A stretch of DNA of 53,731 nt from Paenibacillus barengoltzii NBRC 101215 (GTDB lineage: Bacteria; Bacillota; Bacilli; Paenibacillales; Paenibacillaceae): the NCBI RefSeq assembly GCF_004000745.1, contig NZ_BILV01000043.1:1-53731 (forward strand), read 5' to 3'. Under the pieces are notes generated by a model. It was not told where the DNA came from. It saw nothing but the letters and a program-made list of their open reading frames with translations, and searched no databases. This document shows, piece by piece, positions 25,331 to 33,991 of the stretch (positions within the stretch are counted from its first letter, which is position 1; each line of letters starts with the position of its first letter). A program made the translations under genes and the position numbers.

Positions 25331-26812
25331 CTAATTCAGATCCCCTAGCAGCTTTGCAGCCATTTCACCGATCAGACGAATCCCTTTCTCAATGTCTTCC
25401 TCCGGCACCCGCGAGAAGCCAATCCGCATCGTATTCCGCCCCCCGCCGTCAACGTAAAACATATCCCCCGGAGTGAAGAGGACGCCCTGATCTGCACAAA
25501 GCTCGAGCAGCTTCCACGTATCGAACTCCTCCGGGAACTCCAGGAACAAATGTAACCCGCCGCTTCCTGACAACCGAGAGAATGGGACGTACCGTTCACA
25601 GCAGTCCTTCGTCCATTCGTACTTCCGCCGATATTCGGCCCTGGCCCGTTTCAGATATTTTTCGAGATTCCCGTTCAGCAAATATTGATATAGCAAAGAT
25701 TGGTCTAACGTCGAGGTATGAATGCTGCGCGCCCGTTTGACGCTTTCCAGCACCTCGATCAGATCCCGATCCGCTAAGATCCAGCCAACGCGAATCCCCG
25801 GGAACAGCACCTTCGAGAAGCTTCCCAAGTACACCACGCCGTTCCCCTGCCCAGCCATCGCAATCAGCGGCGCAACGTGAGAGCCGGAATACCTCAGCTC
25901 CTCATTGAAACCATCCTCGATTACCGGCACTCGGTAGCGGCTAAGCAACTCCAGGATGGCCAGTCGCTTCTCGGCAGACGTCACAATGCCGGTCGGATTA
26001 TGATAGGAGGGCACCAGGAACGCGCCGTCGAACGGCTGCGCCTTCAGCTCGCGCTCCAGCGCTGCAAGGTCCATTCCGTCCGGCTCCATCGGGATTCCGG
26101 TGATCTCAAACCCGTGGCGCCGCAAATTTTTGATCGCGGTCTGGTGGGTTGGGTTTTCGCATAACATGCGCCCGCCCGTATTGCCATCCCGACCGAGAAC
26201 GGACAACACGATGTCCAGCCCTTCCGTAAACCCGCTGGTGATCAACAAACCCTTGCCTTGCAGATCCACGCCTTTGCGTTCCATATAGTTCAGCAAATAA
26301 TCGATAAGTGGTTTATATCCTTTGGCATATCCATAGTTCAATAAGACGCGGCCTTCCACCGCCATCCGATCCAGGAATGCGCGTTTGACGTTCTCTAAAT
26401 CAAACAGTTGCTCATCGGGGGCGATGCTCGTAAATAAAATGGCGCCTTTCGCCGCCCGCATGCCAGGCTTGCTGCGTTTCATATGGTCGAGCTCCACGGA
26501 CAGCCGGGCTTGCCGGTTCATCCGCTCTCGCCAATCCATCTGCCAAGCAGGGACCGCCTGCCCGCTGGGGGCAGAGACCTCGGCGACAAAGTTCCCTTTG
26601 CCTGTGACCGCATACACCAGCCCCTCATCCTGCAAGGCTTCATAGGCGGCAATGATACTGCCCCGGCTGACGCCCAGCAACTCCGACAGCTCCCGTGTAG
26701 AGGGAAGCTTCTGCCCAGCCTGCAAAGCGCCTTGCATCATCAGCCGTTTGATATAATTTTTCACCTGTACGTAAACCGGCGTTTCCGCCACAAGTTTAAA
26801 TTCATGAAACAC
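25331..26812 (-). CDS. MocR-type (GntR-aminotransferase) regulator, probable DdlR
   Basis: 493 residues. N-terminal GntR winged helix: 'YIKRLMMQGALQAGQKLPSTRELSELLGVSRG' region, residues ~15-75. The rest is a fold-type-I aminotransferase domain with the PLP lysine in 'GSFSKVLFPGIRVGW' (~residue 310) and 'PSYHNPTG'. MocR regulators sense amino-acid or vitamin B6 ligands through PLP chemistry. In Brevibacillus a MocR protein (DdlR) controls ddl, and here the gene directly precedes ddl in the same direction, so that role is likely. PdxR or GabR functions are the alternatives; no pdx or gab genes are nearby. No strong Shine-Dalgarno is evident before ATG 26812. Confidence 0.85.
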   Translation of the reverse strand: MFHEFKLVAETPVYVQVKNYIKRLMMQGALQAGQKLPSTRELSELLGVSRGSIIAAYEALQDEGLVYAVTGKGNFVAEVSAPSGQAVPAWQMDWRERMNRQARLSVELDHMKRSKPGMRAAKGAILFTSIAPDEQLFDLENVKRAFLDRMAVEGRVLLNYGYAKGYKPLIDYLLNYMERKGVDLQGKGLLITSGFTEGLDIVLSVLGRDGNTGGRMLCENPTHQTAIKNLRRHGFEITGIPMEPDGMDLAALERELKAQPFDGAFLVPSYHNPTGIVTSAEKRLAILELLSRYRVPVIEDGFNEELRYSGSHVAPLIAMAGQGNGVVYLGSFSKVLFPGIRVGWILADRDLIEVLESVKRARSIHTSTLDQSLLYQYLLNGNLEKYLKRARAEYRRKYEWTKDCCERYVPFSRLSGSGGLHLFLEFPEEFDTWKLLELCADQGVLFTPGDMFYVDGGGRNTMRIGFSRVPEEDIEKGIRLIGEMAAKLLGDLN

Positions 26813-26852
26813 CCTATATCGCCCCCACCCTCATGATGGCATATTTCAGGCC

Positions 26853-26926
26853 AAAAATAAAAGAACCACCCTCCCGCATTTTTGGGAGGAAGGTGGTTCT
26901 TCCGTTTTTATACCATCACTTTCAAA
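26853..26926. repeat. Left copy of the duplicated htpG tail and terminator
   Basis: The first 48 bases (26853-26900) are identical to 29039-29086, and the next ~22 match with one substitution and a 2-base indel. On the minus strand it still contains the last htpG codons (AAA GTG ATG GTA TAA), without the gene. The hairpin (AGAACCACC-CTCCC with GGGAG and GGTGGTTCT, then TTTTATTTTT on the minus strand) now serves as the protease terminator. Confidence 0.93.
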
Positions 26927-26938
26927 AGTAATGTTAAG

Positions 26939-28348
26939 TTACTGGGGCGCGATAAGATAGATTCCAGATAAGTTCAAATCATTAAATGTTGTCCAGATTG
27001 GTTCATAAACTTTATAATTTCCTGCCTTAATGCCACTTTCTAAATCCTCTTTAACAGTGAGTGTACCTGTATGAATTCCGGCCAAATCAAATGTCCAGCC
27101 CATTAGCTGATTGTTATAGGAATAGTTGGTTAATACAGGTCCACCGCTATCGCCATTAATTGAGGTGTAACCAATGGCTAAAACTTCATTATTTTTATAC
27201 CCATATCCAGCGCCGCCCCACCAAATATCAACATTGGCATAAGCGATTTTTCCGGAAGTTGTTGTACCGCTGTTTGCTCCTCTCATATAAACGGTATCAC
27301 CTACCGTGTCGCTAATATAGACACCTGTAATCATTGCCATATTAGATGAGGAGGGATAAGGTACACGTGCTCGGCCTTCAAAATTAGAGTTTAAAGTAAT
27401 GTATCCAGAATCTGAAACAGCGTAGGAGCCATCCCCAGGTGAAGTTGTTCGATAGGTGAAATTTCCAATTGAATCTGTTGCACTTGTCGGTTGGTACCAC
27501 GGACTAACACTTCCCGCAGTCTGACAGTGACCTGATGTAACTAATACATCCTTATCATTTTCATTTACTCCATAGTACCCACCTGTGCATACCGAATAAA
27601 TTGTTTTATCGGGCTCGTCTGGTTTTGGACGATAGTTCCCGCCTATTTTAGCTCCCATCGGAATGAGTGATCCCCAGTTAGTATTGTCGGTTTCTGCTCT
27701 TAGAGCTGATGGGGATAACGTTGTATATATAAGCATGTCCGACTTGGGGAACAAAGATGAGATGGAAAGTCTCTCTTGCTTCTCTAGTTTTGCATCAAAA
27801 ACTACAATTAATTTGTTATTCTTTATGTCCGGTATAAGCGCCAGAACAGTTCCAGGTTGAGCATTTTGTTTGATTTTCTCTTTAGCATCAACAATATCAG
27901 CCCAAGAGTATTTGGTTACTTCAAAATCAACTTTTTCATCATTCTGTATTGAATCCCTGATAAGCTCCTTCAAATATTCCGAATCGTCTGTAATCTGAAC
28001 AGTTACTCTTCCTTTCTCAGCATCATAATAATAGCCCGAAAACTGAGAGGGGAATTTTCTTTCAATTAAGTCTTTTATTATTGGGATGTCCTTTTTTACA
28101 CGTTGGTTTTCAATATAGTCAGAGAGAATTGCTGAATTTTTCAATTCATAAGGAGGTGAGGTTAAAGTTAAAGGATATGGTACTTCGTTTGACTTATTTT
28201 TTTGGGATTCATTTGCAATTTCTTGAATAGAACCTTTAAACAACTTCATCTCAGGAATAGGGTTTTCTTCGGCATTTACAGAAAAGGTAACAAGTGAGCT
28301 GAAAACAAGAGAAGCAGCAAGAAAAATGGAAAGTGTGATCCTTTTCAT
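26939..28348 (-). CDS. Secreted chymotrypsin-fold (S1 family) serine protease with long propeptide
   Basis: 469 residues. Signal peptide to about residue 26 ('SLVTFSVNA'), then a Lys/Glu-rich propeptide of some 190 residues, then a protease domain. Catalytic residues: His274 in 'VTSGHC', probable Asp313 in 'VSDSGYITL' and Ser401 in 'NGDSGGPV'. Cys254 and Cys275 are placed like the disulfide next to the active-site His of streptogrisin/alpha-lytic-type enzymes, whose propeptides act as folding chaperones. AT-rich in contrast to its neighbours (19 G+C in 28201-28260 against 31 in 30001-30060 of htpG). It lies between two copies of the htpG tail and is divergent from a lipoprotein gene, suggesting acquisition as a unit. 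Confidence 0.85.
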   Translation of the reverse strand: MKRITLSIFLAASLVFSSLVTFSVNAEENPIPEMKLFKGSIQEIANESQKNKSNEVPYPLTLTSPPYELKNSAILSDYIENQRVKKDIPIIKDLIERKFPSQFSGYYYDAEKGRVTVQITDDSEYLKELIRDSIQNDEKVDFEVTKYSWADIVDAKEKIKQNAQPGTVLALIPDIKNNKLIVVFDAKLEKQERLSISSLFPKSDMLIYTTLSPSALRAETDNTNWGSLIPMGAKIGGNYRPKPDEPDKTIYSVCTGGYYGVNENDKDVLVTSGHCQTAGSVSPWYQPTSATDSIGNFTYRTTSPGDGSYAVSDSGYITLNSNFEGRARVPYPSSSNMAMITGVYISDTVGDTVYMRGANSGTTTSGKIAYANVDIWWGGAGYGYKNNEVLAIGYTSINGDSGGPVLTNYSYNNQLMGWTFDLAGIHTGTLTVKEDLESGIKAGNYKVYEPIWTTFNDLNLSGIYLIAPQ

Positions 28349-28551
28349 AATACGTGCTCCATCCCTTCTTTTTATTGAACTAGGAAGCGATGATTATCAA
28401 AGCAAGACCGTTTAATTGTTTCAACTCCTTTCTTGTCCGAAGTATTTGCTTTGTTTTGTTAGTTGCACGATCTTAGCAGAATTCTTACTGACGCTTCCAT
28501 TTGGAAACAAAAACTTGTCCTCTATCGTCAATCAGATAGGAGGTGTTGATT

Positions 28552-29040
28552 TTGAAAAAGTTCGCTGTTGTTATGTGTCTTTTGGTTTTCGTCGGTTGTC
28601 AGGCTATTCCACCAGAACCATCAAGAGATGATACAACGGAGCCCCTTCCAACATCTGCAGAAGAAGCGGAGCATTCTCCCATCTCTGTGGATATTGGAGT
28701 TCCAGAGCAAGTCAAGGTTGGTGAGTCCTTCCACATTCATGCCACGCTTGAAAATACAACCGATCAGTCGATTGAGATAACAACTGGGGATCCGGTATTT
28801 TACTATATCATACGAGACAGCAACGGTAAGGCTTTAAATACCATAACTAGAACGGATGTCGGAGTTGTACAGACGTTGGATAAGAAAGAGATGATATCAG
28901 AGAAGCATACCTATATATTTAATAAACCAGGTATATATGACATCTCAGTAGTTGCTGATTTCACACTTTCCGATAAGGATCATAGCAACCAAATTTACCA
29001 AGTGGATAGCGAGCCAAAGAAAATTCAGGTGCTTGAATAA
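28552..29040 (+). CDS. Lipoprotein with Ig-like (BsuPI-like?) domain
   Basis: 162 residues. TTG 28552 is the best start because GGAGGTG (28539-28545) lies just ahead; the GTG at 28543 overlaps that site. Lipoprotein signal 'VFVGC' (Cys about residue 16), an acidic Pro/Thr/Glu linker, then one beta-rich domain ('HATLENTTDQSIEI', 'YYIIRDSNGKAL', 'PGIYDISVVADFTL'). The pattern of paired strands with an 'N-x-T' and a 'D-x-x-G-K' turn resembles the BsuPI inhibitor domain and similar Ig folds, but weakly. AT-rich like the divergent protease. A role as a surface inhibitor or immunity partner of that protease is an inference. Confidence 0.7.
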   Translation: MKKFAVVMCLLVFVGCQAIPPEPSRDDTTEPLPTSAEEAEHSPISVDIGVPEQVKVGESFHIHATLENTTDQSIEITTGDPVFYYIIRDSNGKALNTITRTDVGVVQTLDKKEMISEKHTYIFNKPGIYDISVVADFTLSDKDHSNQIYQVDSEPKKIQVLE

Positions 29041-29110
29041 AAATAAAAGAACCACCCTCCCGCATTTTTGGGAGGAAGGTGGTTCTCCCGTTTATACCAT
29101 CACTTTGCAA
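29039..29110. repeat. Right copy of the htpG tail with the native terminator
   Basis: This copy is attached to the intact htpG gene and contains its stop codon and hairpin (29048-29086). It also ends the lipoprotein gene (+). It lies 2186 bases from the left copy in the same orientation. Confidence 0.93.
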
Positions 29111-30972
29111 ATGTCGTTTGTAAATTCGACTGGATCGTTGATTGGCAGCCCTTCGATCAGCAGCGCCTGATTGTAGAGCAGGCTCGTGTACAACGCCAGC
29201 TTCTCTTTGTCGTTCTCGTAAGCCTTCTTCAGCGACTGGAAGACGTCGTGGTTCACGTTGATCTCCAGCACTTTCTCGGCTTTCACCGACTGGCCGTTAG
29301 CGCCTGGCATCGAGTTCAGCACTTTTTCCATCTCGATCGTCAGCTCGCCTTCCGTCGATAAGCAGACCGGATGGGATTTCAGACGTTTGGACGCTTTGAC
29401 TTCCTTCACCTTGCCCGACAGCAAGTCCTTCATCGCGGCGAACAATTCCTTGTTCTCATCCGTATTCGCCTTATCTTCGGAATTGTCGGCTTCAATGCCC
29501 AAATCCCCGCTCGATACCGATTTAAATTCCTTATCCTTGTATTTCATGATCATCTTGATCGCGAACTCGTCAATGTCGTCGGTGAAATACAGGATCTCAT
29601 ATCCTTTATCCAGTACCAGCTCCGTTTGCGGCAGCTTCTCCAGCCGTTCCACCGATTCGCCGGCCGCATAATAAATATACTTCTGGTCTTCCGGCATGCG
29701 GGAGACGTATTCATCCAGCGTAACGAGCTTCTTCTCCTTGGACGAAGTGAACAGGAGCAGATCCTGCAGCACGTCCTTGTTGACGCCGTAGTCGTTGTAT
29801 ACGCCAAACTTCAGCTGGCGGCCAAAGGAGGCATAGAACTTCTCGTATTTCTCGCGGTCTTCCTTCAGCAGCGTCTGCAGCTGGCCCTTGATCTTGCTTT
29901 GGATATTCTTCGCAATCAGCTTCAACTGACGGTCATGCTGCAGCATTTCCCGAGAAATGTTGAGCGACAGATCCTCGGAATCCACCATCCCTTTGACAAA
30001 GCTGAAATAGTCTGGCAGCAGATCCGGGCATTTGTTCATGATCAGCACGCCGTTGGAGTACAGCTCCAGCCCTTTTTCGTATTCCTTGGTGTAATAGTCA
30101 AACGGCGTTTTCTCCGGAATATACAAAATCGCGTTGTACACGACCGCACCGTCGGCTTTGATATGGATATGCGATACCGGTTTGTCGAACCCGTAGCGTT
30201 TCTCCATGTAGAAGTTTACATAATCCTCTTCCGTCAGCTCGGATTTATTCTTGCGCCAGATCGGCACCATGCTGTTGATGGTTTGTTCTTCGGTAAACGT
30301 CTCGTATTCACCTTCACTGCCTTCCTTCGGCCGGCTGCTCGTGACGTCCATCTTGATCGGGTAACGGATGAAATCCGAGTATTTCTTGATGATCGACTTC
30401 AAACGGTATTCCTCGAGGTACTCGTCATATTGGTCGTCTTCGGAGTTTTCTTTGATCTTCAAAATAATATCCGTACCCACCGTTTCCTTCTCATACGGTT
30501 CGATCGTATAGCCGTCCGCCCCTTTGGACTCCCATTTGTAAGCTTCGTCCGAACCCAGCGCCCGGCTGATCACGTTAACCACATCAGCGACCATAAACGC
30601 GGAATAGAAGCCAACGCCAAACTGCCCGATAATGTTATGGCCGTCCTTCAATTCATTTTCGTTCTTAAACGCATACGAACCGCTGTTGGCGATCGTTCCG
30701 AGGTGCTTCTCCAGCTCTTCCTTGGTCATGCCGATCCCGGTGTCGGAAATCGTCAAGGTCCGGTTGGCTTTATCCGGCTTAATCTTAATAAAATAGTCGT
30801 CCTTGTTAAATACCAGCTTGTCGTCCGTTAACGCCCGATAATAGATTTTATCAATGGCATCGCTGGCGTTCGAAATCAGCTCACGCAGAAAAATTTCCCG
30901 CTGTGTGTAAATCGAGTTGATCATCATTTCCAGCAGTCGTTTGGATTCTGCTTTAAACTGCTTTTTCGCCAT
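29092..30972 (-). CDS. htpG: Hsp90-family chaperone HtpG
   Basis: 626 residues, full length for bacterial Hsp90. N-terminal GHKL ATPase: '[12 protein letters not shown]' (~31-42), '[11 protein letters not shown]' (~79-89), '[13 protein letters not shown]' (~116-128). The middle domain has the catalytic-loop Arg in '[14 protein letters not shown]' (~340-353). The C-terminal dimerisation domain ends without MEEVD, as in bacteria. An ATP-driven cytosolic chaperone for stress-damaged clients. Upstream lie a sigma-A promoter and a perfect CIRCE operator, so heat control by HrcA is expected. ATG 30972 is preceded by AAAGGAAGGAGA. The 3' end is duplicated 2.2 kb away. Confidence 0.97.
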   Translation of the reverse strand: MAKKQFKAESKRLLEMMINSIYTQREIFLRELISNASDAIDKIYYRALTDDKLVFNKDDYFIKIKPDKANRTLTISDTGIGMTKEELEKHLGTIANSGSYAFKNENELKDGHNIIGQFGVGFYSAFMVADVVNVISRALGSDEAYKWESKGADGYTIEPYEKETVGTDIILKIKENSEDDQYDEYLEEYRLKSIIKKYSDFIRYPIKMDVTSSRPKEGSEGEYETFTEEQTINSMVPIWRKNKSELTEEDYVNFYMEKRYGFDKPVSHIHIKADGAVVYNAILYIPEKTPFDYYTKEYEKGLELYSNGVLIMNKCPDLLPDYFSFVKGMVDSEDLSLNISREMLQHDRQLKLIAKNIQSKIKGQLQTLLKEDREKYEKFYASFGRQLKFGVYNDYGVNKDVLQDLLLFTSSKEKKLVTLDEYVSRMPEDQKYIYYAAGESVERLEKLPQTELVLDKGYEILYFTDDIDEFAIKMIMKYKDKEFKSVSSGDLGIEADNSEDKANTDENKELFAAMKDLLSGKVKEVKASKRLKSHPVCLSTEGELTIEMEKVLNSMPGANGQSVKAEKVLEINVNHDVFQSLKKAYENDKEKLALYTSLLYNQALLIEGLPINDPVEFTNDICKVMV

Positions 30973-31023
30973 GAATCGGTTCTCCTTCCTTTCACCCCAT
31001 GAGGGAACTTGTCTAACAACATA

Positions 31024-31050
31024 TTAGCACTCTACAGGGCAGAGTGCTAA
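31024..31050 (-). promoter_or_regulatory. CIRCE element (HrcA operator) of htpG
   Basis: TTAGCACTC (31024-31032), a 9-base spacer, then GAGTGCTAA (31042-31050): both arms match the CIRCE consensus exactly. It lies just downstream of the predicted transcription start and 52 bases before the htpG ATG, the normal position for HrcA repression. Confidence 0.97.
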
Positions 31051-31062
31051 TTCCTAGTTTTT

Positions 31063-31091
31063 AGTTTATCGATCCGTAATTCGAGTGTCAA
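31063..31091 (-). promoter_or_regulatory. Sigma-A promoter of htpG
   Basis: The minus strand reads TTGACA (31086-31091), 17-base spacer, TAAACT (31063-31068). Perfect -35 and spacing; -10 matches four of six. The CIRCE element follows about 12 bases later. Confidence 0.85.
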
Positions 31092-31097
31092 TACGTA

Positions 31098-32276
31098 CTA
31101 GGGGACAAGCGGTGTGTACCCCGTTTGCTCTACTAGGTACTGCCCCTGCGAGGATTGAATCCATTCGATCAGCCTCTCCACGTTCGGATTGTCGCTGCCC
31201 GCCGTCACCGCATAAAACTCAGCCGCAAACGGATATTCTCCGCTGGCGATCGTCGCTCGTTCCGGCTTCACGCCGTCGATGGCCAACAGGCGGATATTCC
31301 CGTTGTTCACCATCTCCGTGGCATAGTATAGGAACGAATAGCCCAGCGCGTTTTTGTAGTTGCGGTAATCCGCAGTCCGCGAGATGATGCCGCCCATTCC
31401 GGAAGCCACATTCTCTTTGGGCGGTGTGGCCAGCTCCCGTCCATCCATCACCCGGATCAGCATCGTCTGGCTTCCGCTGTCCTCCGGACGCTGGAAGGCG
31501 CGGATTCGCTCATTTCGGCCCCCCACTTCACTCCATCGGGTAATTTCCCCCGAGTAGATCCCGCGGATCTGCTCTGTCGTTAGCCCGGTTACCGGATTCG
31601 ACGCATTCACAAAGAAAACAAATGCCTCACGGCCAATTGGGGTGAGCTTCAATTCCTTGCCCTGCTTGCGGGCAGCAGCGATTTGCCCCTCCGACGGCGC
31701 AGCGGCGAAAATGATATCCGCCCGACCTTCGATCAGATTCTTATAGGCCACAGGCGTCGTATTCACCATAACCTCGCTATCGTAGAGATCATACTCCTGA
31801 CGAGGATATACTGCCTGCGCAAATGCGGCATACAAGGGATAAAGGGCTGTTGCTCCGTCAAGCCGCGGTAAATCCTCTGTTAATGTCAATTGGGACGGTT
31901 CCGGCAATACTGCCAATTTCCCCGTGTCCGCAAACGGCCGATACGGCCACATATCTACCTCCTGGTCACTGACGACCGGGATGCGTTGATGGTAAGCCTG
32001 GCGAATCTCGTACCCCGCCGTGGTCAAGCCGCCCAAAATCACGACAGCAAGGAGCGAGAAATACAACTTGCGCCGATGCCGTTTCGGCAAAAACATCAAG
32101 AAGGCTAGGGAGACAACCAACACAGCCGCCACAACCAGCACCAAAGGCGCATAGAACAGCGCGCCGCCGGCCAAAGAGACGATCAGACTGGCAAAAAATC
32201 CTAAGAATAAGATCACGCCGGACAGTAGGACACAAAGCACAATTTTGGCCACAAGCTCTCCAACGGATTTGTTCAT
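31098..32276 (-). CDS. Membrane-tethered PstS-like substrate-binding protein
   Basis: 392 residues. Three closely spaced membrane helices (~8-35, 38-62 and 72-92) precede a phosphate-binding-like type-II periplasmic fold ('LDGATALYPLYAAF', 'EGRADIIFAAAPSEGQI', 'YSGEITRWSEVGGRNERI', 'DSGSQTMLI'). The order is that of PstS-like proteins, including the Ser/Thr-rich ligand loop near 'LDGATALYP'. There are no Pst permease or ATPase genes beside it. It overlaps the 3' end of a sensor kinase gene by 4 bases (ATGA), pointing to a signalling rather than transport role. The ligand may be phosphate or another oxyanion. The downstream stop lies 7 bases from the -35 of htpG. Confidence 0.8.
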   Translation of the reverse strand: MNKSVGELVAKIVLCVLLSGVILFLGFFASLIVSLAGGALFYAPLVLVVAAVLVVSLAFLMFLPKRHRRKLYFSLLAVVILGGLTTAGYEIRQAYHQRIPVVSDQEVDMWPYRPFADTGKLAVLPEPSQLTLTEDLPRLDGATALYPLYAAFAQAVYPRQEYDLYDSEVMVNTTPVAYKNLIEGRADIIFAAAPSEGQIAAARKQGKELKLTPIGREAFVFFVNASNPVTGLTTEQIRGIYSGEITRWSEVGGRNERIRAFQRPEDSGSQTMLIRVMDGRELATPPKENVASGMGGIISRTADYRNYKNALGYSFLYYATEMVNNGNIRLLAIDGVKPERATIASGEYPFAAEFYAVTAGSDNPNVERLIEWIQSSQGQYLVEQTGYTPLVP

Positions 32277-33562
32277 CCTTTATCCATCTCCTTTGCTTTT
32301 TCTCCTCGGTTATAGATCGGCAAGCTAATTGTAAACTTCGTCCCCGCTCCAGGTGCGCTTTGCACGCTCACCGTACCGCCAAATGAAAGAATCGCCTGAT
32401 AGGAGAACGTCATCCCTAGCCCTGTTCCATTCGATTTCGTCGAAAAATAGATGGATCCCAGCCGCTTGGCCTGCTCCTCCGTCATCCCGATCCCGTTATC
32501 CTGAATGGTTAAAACGACCTTACGCGCCTCAACCTGCAAACGCAAGGTGACGATGCCCCGGGTATTTGGCAATTCGGCGCATGCTTCGACCGCGTTTTTG
32601 ATGAAATTGACGAGGACTTGCTTCATTTTATCAGGATTGGCTAAAATCCAAACCGGCTCCGGCGGGTTCCCGATTTCAAGCAATACATTATGCATATTGG
32701 CATAAGGGCTCATGACATCCTTCGTAATCCGGAGCAATTCTTCGAGATTGGTAGGCTCCTGCTTATTGCCAATCGGCTTGGATATCGCCAGGTACTCGGA
32801 TAGTATGTATTCTGTTCGGGCGATCTCACTCATGCAGATTTCAATGTATCGCTCGATTCGGCCTCGGTCTGACACGCCATCGCGAATCAAGGTGAGGAAC
32901 CCTTTCACCGCGGTCAGCGGATTCCGAACTTCATGGACCAATGAAGCGGCGACATGGCTGATGGCCCGCACCCGCTCGTTTTGCGCATAGCTAATGAACA
33001 GATCCTTCTCAATGACCGCTTTTCGAAACAATGTAATCAGCATCCAGCATCCCACCAAGTTCTGCATCGGAATGACCACCATGTGAAAGGTCAAATTATC
33101 GATGATCGATACCGGATTTTTCAAATAAACAGCCACCAGCGGCGTGATCGAAAAGAATACCCCTGCCAAGAGTAAGATCAATGACCGCTTTTCCGATTGA
33201 TTATAAATGCGATACAACAGGTAAGAACCAGGGAACGTCATCAGCATGATTACGATCGCGATGAACACCCCGTCGCCTCCAATATATAAACGGTATAATA
33301 GAAACTCCGCTAAGAGGATAAATCCCGTCTGCAATCCCCCAAAGATCATACCGAAGAAAATGATCGTGTATCGTATATCATAAAAATATCCGTGGACGAC
33401 TGAGGCGCCAAACGTCATTGAAAGAAACAAGCATATCGCGCTGGACAACGTAATGAAGCTCTTCGAATAGTTACGGGACTGATCCCGGTAGAAAATGTTG
33501 TACATTACAAATGGCATATGAGCAAAGAACATCTGAAGAATAATGTCTTTAAGAAACGTCAT
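32273..33562 (-). CDS. KinB-like membrane sensor histidine kinase
   Basis: 429 residues. Six or so N-terminal membrane segments (residues ~1-195, 5TM/LytS-like packing) with little extracellular loop and no PAS domain, then HisKA with acceptor His in 'SLVHEVRNPLTAVKGFL' (~residue 220) and HATPase ('NFIKNAVEA', 'DNGIGM', 'STKSNGTGLGM'). This layout is that of the sporulation kinase KinB. No response-regulator gene is adjacent, which fits an orphan kinase feeding a phosphorelay. First gene of a two-gene operon with the PstS-like protein, which could be its sensing partner. ATG 33562 follows AAAGGGTGA. Confidence 0.83.
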   Translation of the reverse strand: MTFLKDIILQMFFAHMPFVMYNIFYRDQSRNYSKSFITLSSAICLFLSMTFGASVVHGYFYDIRYTIIFFGMIFGGLQTGFILLAEFLLYRLYIGGDGVFIAIVIMLMTFPGSYLLYRIYNQSEKRSLILLLAGVFFSITPLVAVYLKNPVSIIDNLTFHMVVIPMQNLVGCWMLITLFRKAVIEKDLFISYAQNERVRAISHVAASLVHEVRNPLTAVKGFLTLIRDGVSDRGRIERYIEICMSEIARTEYILSEYLAISKPIGNKQEPTNLEELLRITKDVMSPYANMHNVLLEIGNPPEPVWILANPDKMKQVLVNFIKNAVEACAELPNTRGIVTLRLQVEARKVVLTIQDNGIGMTEEQAKRLGSIYFSTKSNGTGLGMTFSYQAILSFGGTVSVQSAPGAGTKFTISLPIYNRGEKAKEMDKG

Positions 33563-33760
33563 GCATGCTCACCCTTTATTGGCTGATTCGTCTATCCCCT
33601 GGTATGTATAACCCTTTTATTCCATGTATCTCTCTATAAACCCTTTTTCTCGGGAATAAAACATGGACTAAAATACATTTATGGCATCCAGCCGTCCGGG
33701 AGCATAGGCTGTAGAAGCAGGTCTAGCCTGCGATCCTATCTCCTTGAAGGATGATTTCTC

Positions 33761-33958
33761 GTGTCGTTAAAGCGCTCCACCTTCATCCGGACTTATTTTC
33801 TGCGCCGTTTGTGGCAGAAGGGCTCCCATATCTTCACCGGAGAAATGGCTCTACACCCCTCTGACGCTTGGGAAACGACCGCTGTATTTTTGGGCTTGGC
33901 GAAAAAAATGAAAAAACGCTCGGCTCAACCAACGGTTGAATCGAGCGTTTTATTTTAG
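33761..33958 (+). CDS. Possible 65-codon ORF, unknown
   Basis: GTG 33761 with GAAGGATG 8 bases upstream; the product would be basic ('RSTFIRTYFLRRLWQKG') with no family that I recognise. Its last codons lie inside a strong terminator hairpin, so either it is a short gene ending in its own terminator or the frame is fortuitous. The 653-base gap 33563-34215 otherwise contains the kinase leader, this ORF, a terminator and an inverted-end element. Confidence 0.3.
   Translation: MSLKRSTFIRTYFLRRLWQKGSHIFTGEMALHPSDAWETTAVFLGLAKKMKKRSAQPTVESSVLF
33913..33957. terminator. Strong hairpin terminator
   Basis: AAAACGCTCG (33913-33922) pairs with CGAGCGTTTT (33942-33951), and inner TCAACC with GGTTGA around AAC. 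Flanked by A and T runs, so bidirectional. It implies a transcript arriving from 33.6-33.9 kb (+) or from the PHP side (-). Confidence 0.85.
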
Positions 33959-33991
33959 ATTAGGGGGGGCAGATAGGTCTGCGCCCCCCCC

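Noticed and set aside
29371..30831. Long plus-strand frame (486 codons) opposite htpG
   Set aside because: Antisense shadow of a highly conserved chaperone gene; composition is rich in Val/Phe/His/Arg with no recognisable motif.
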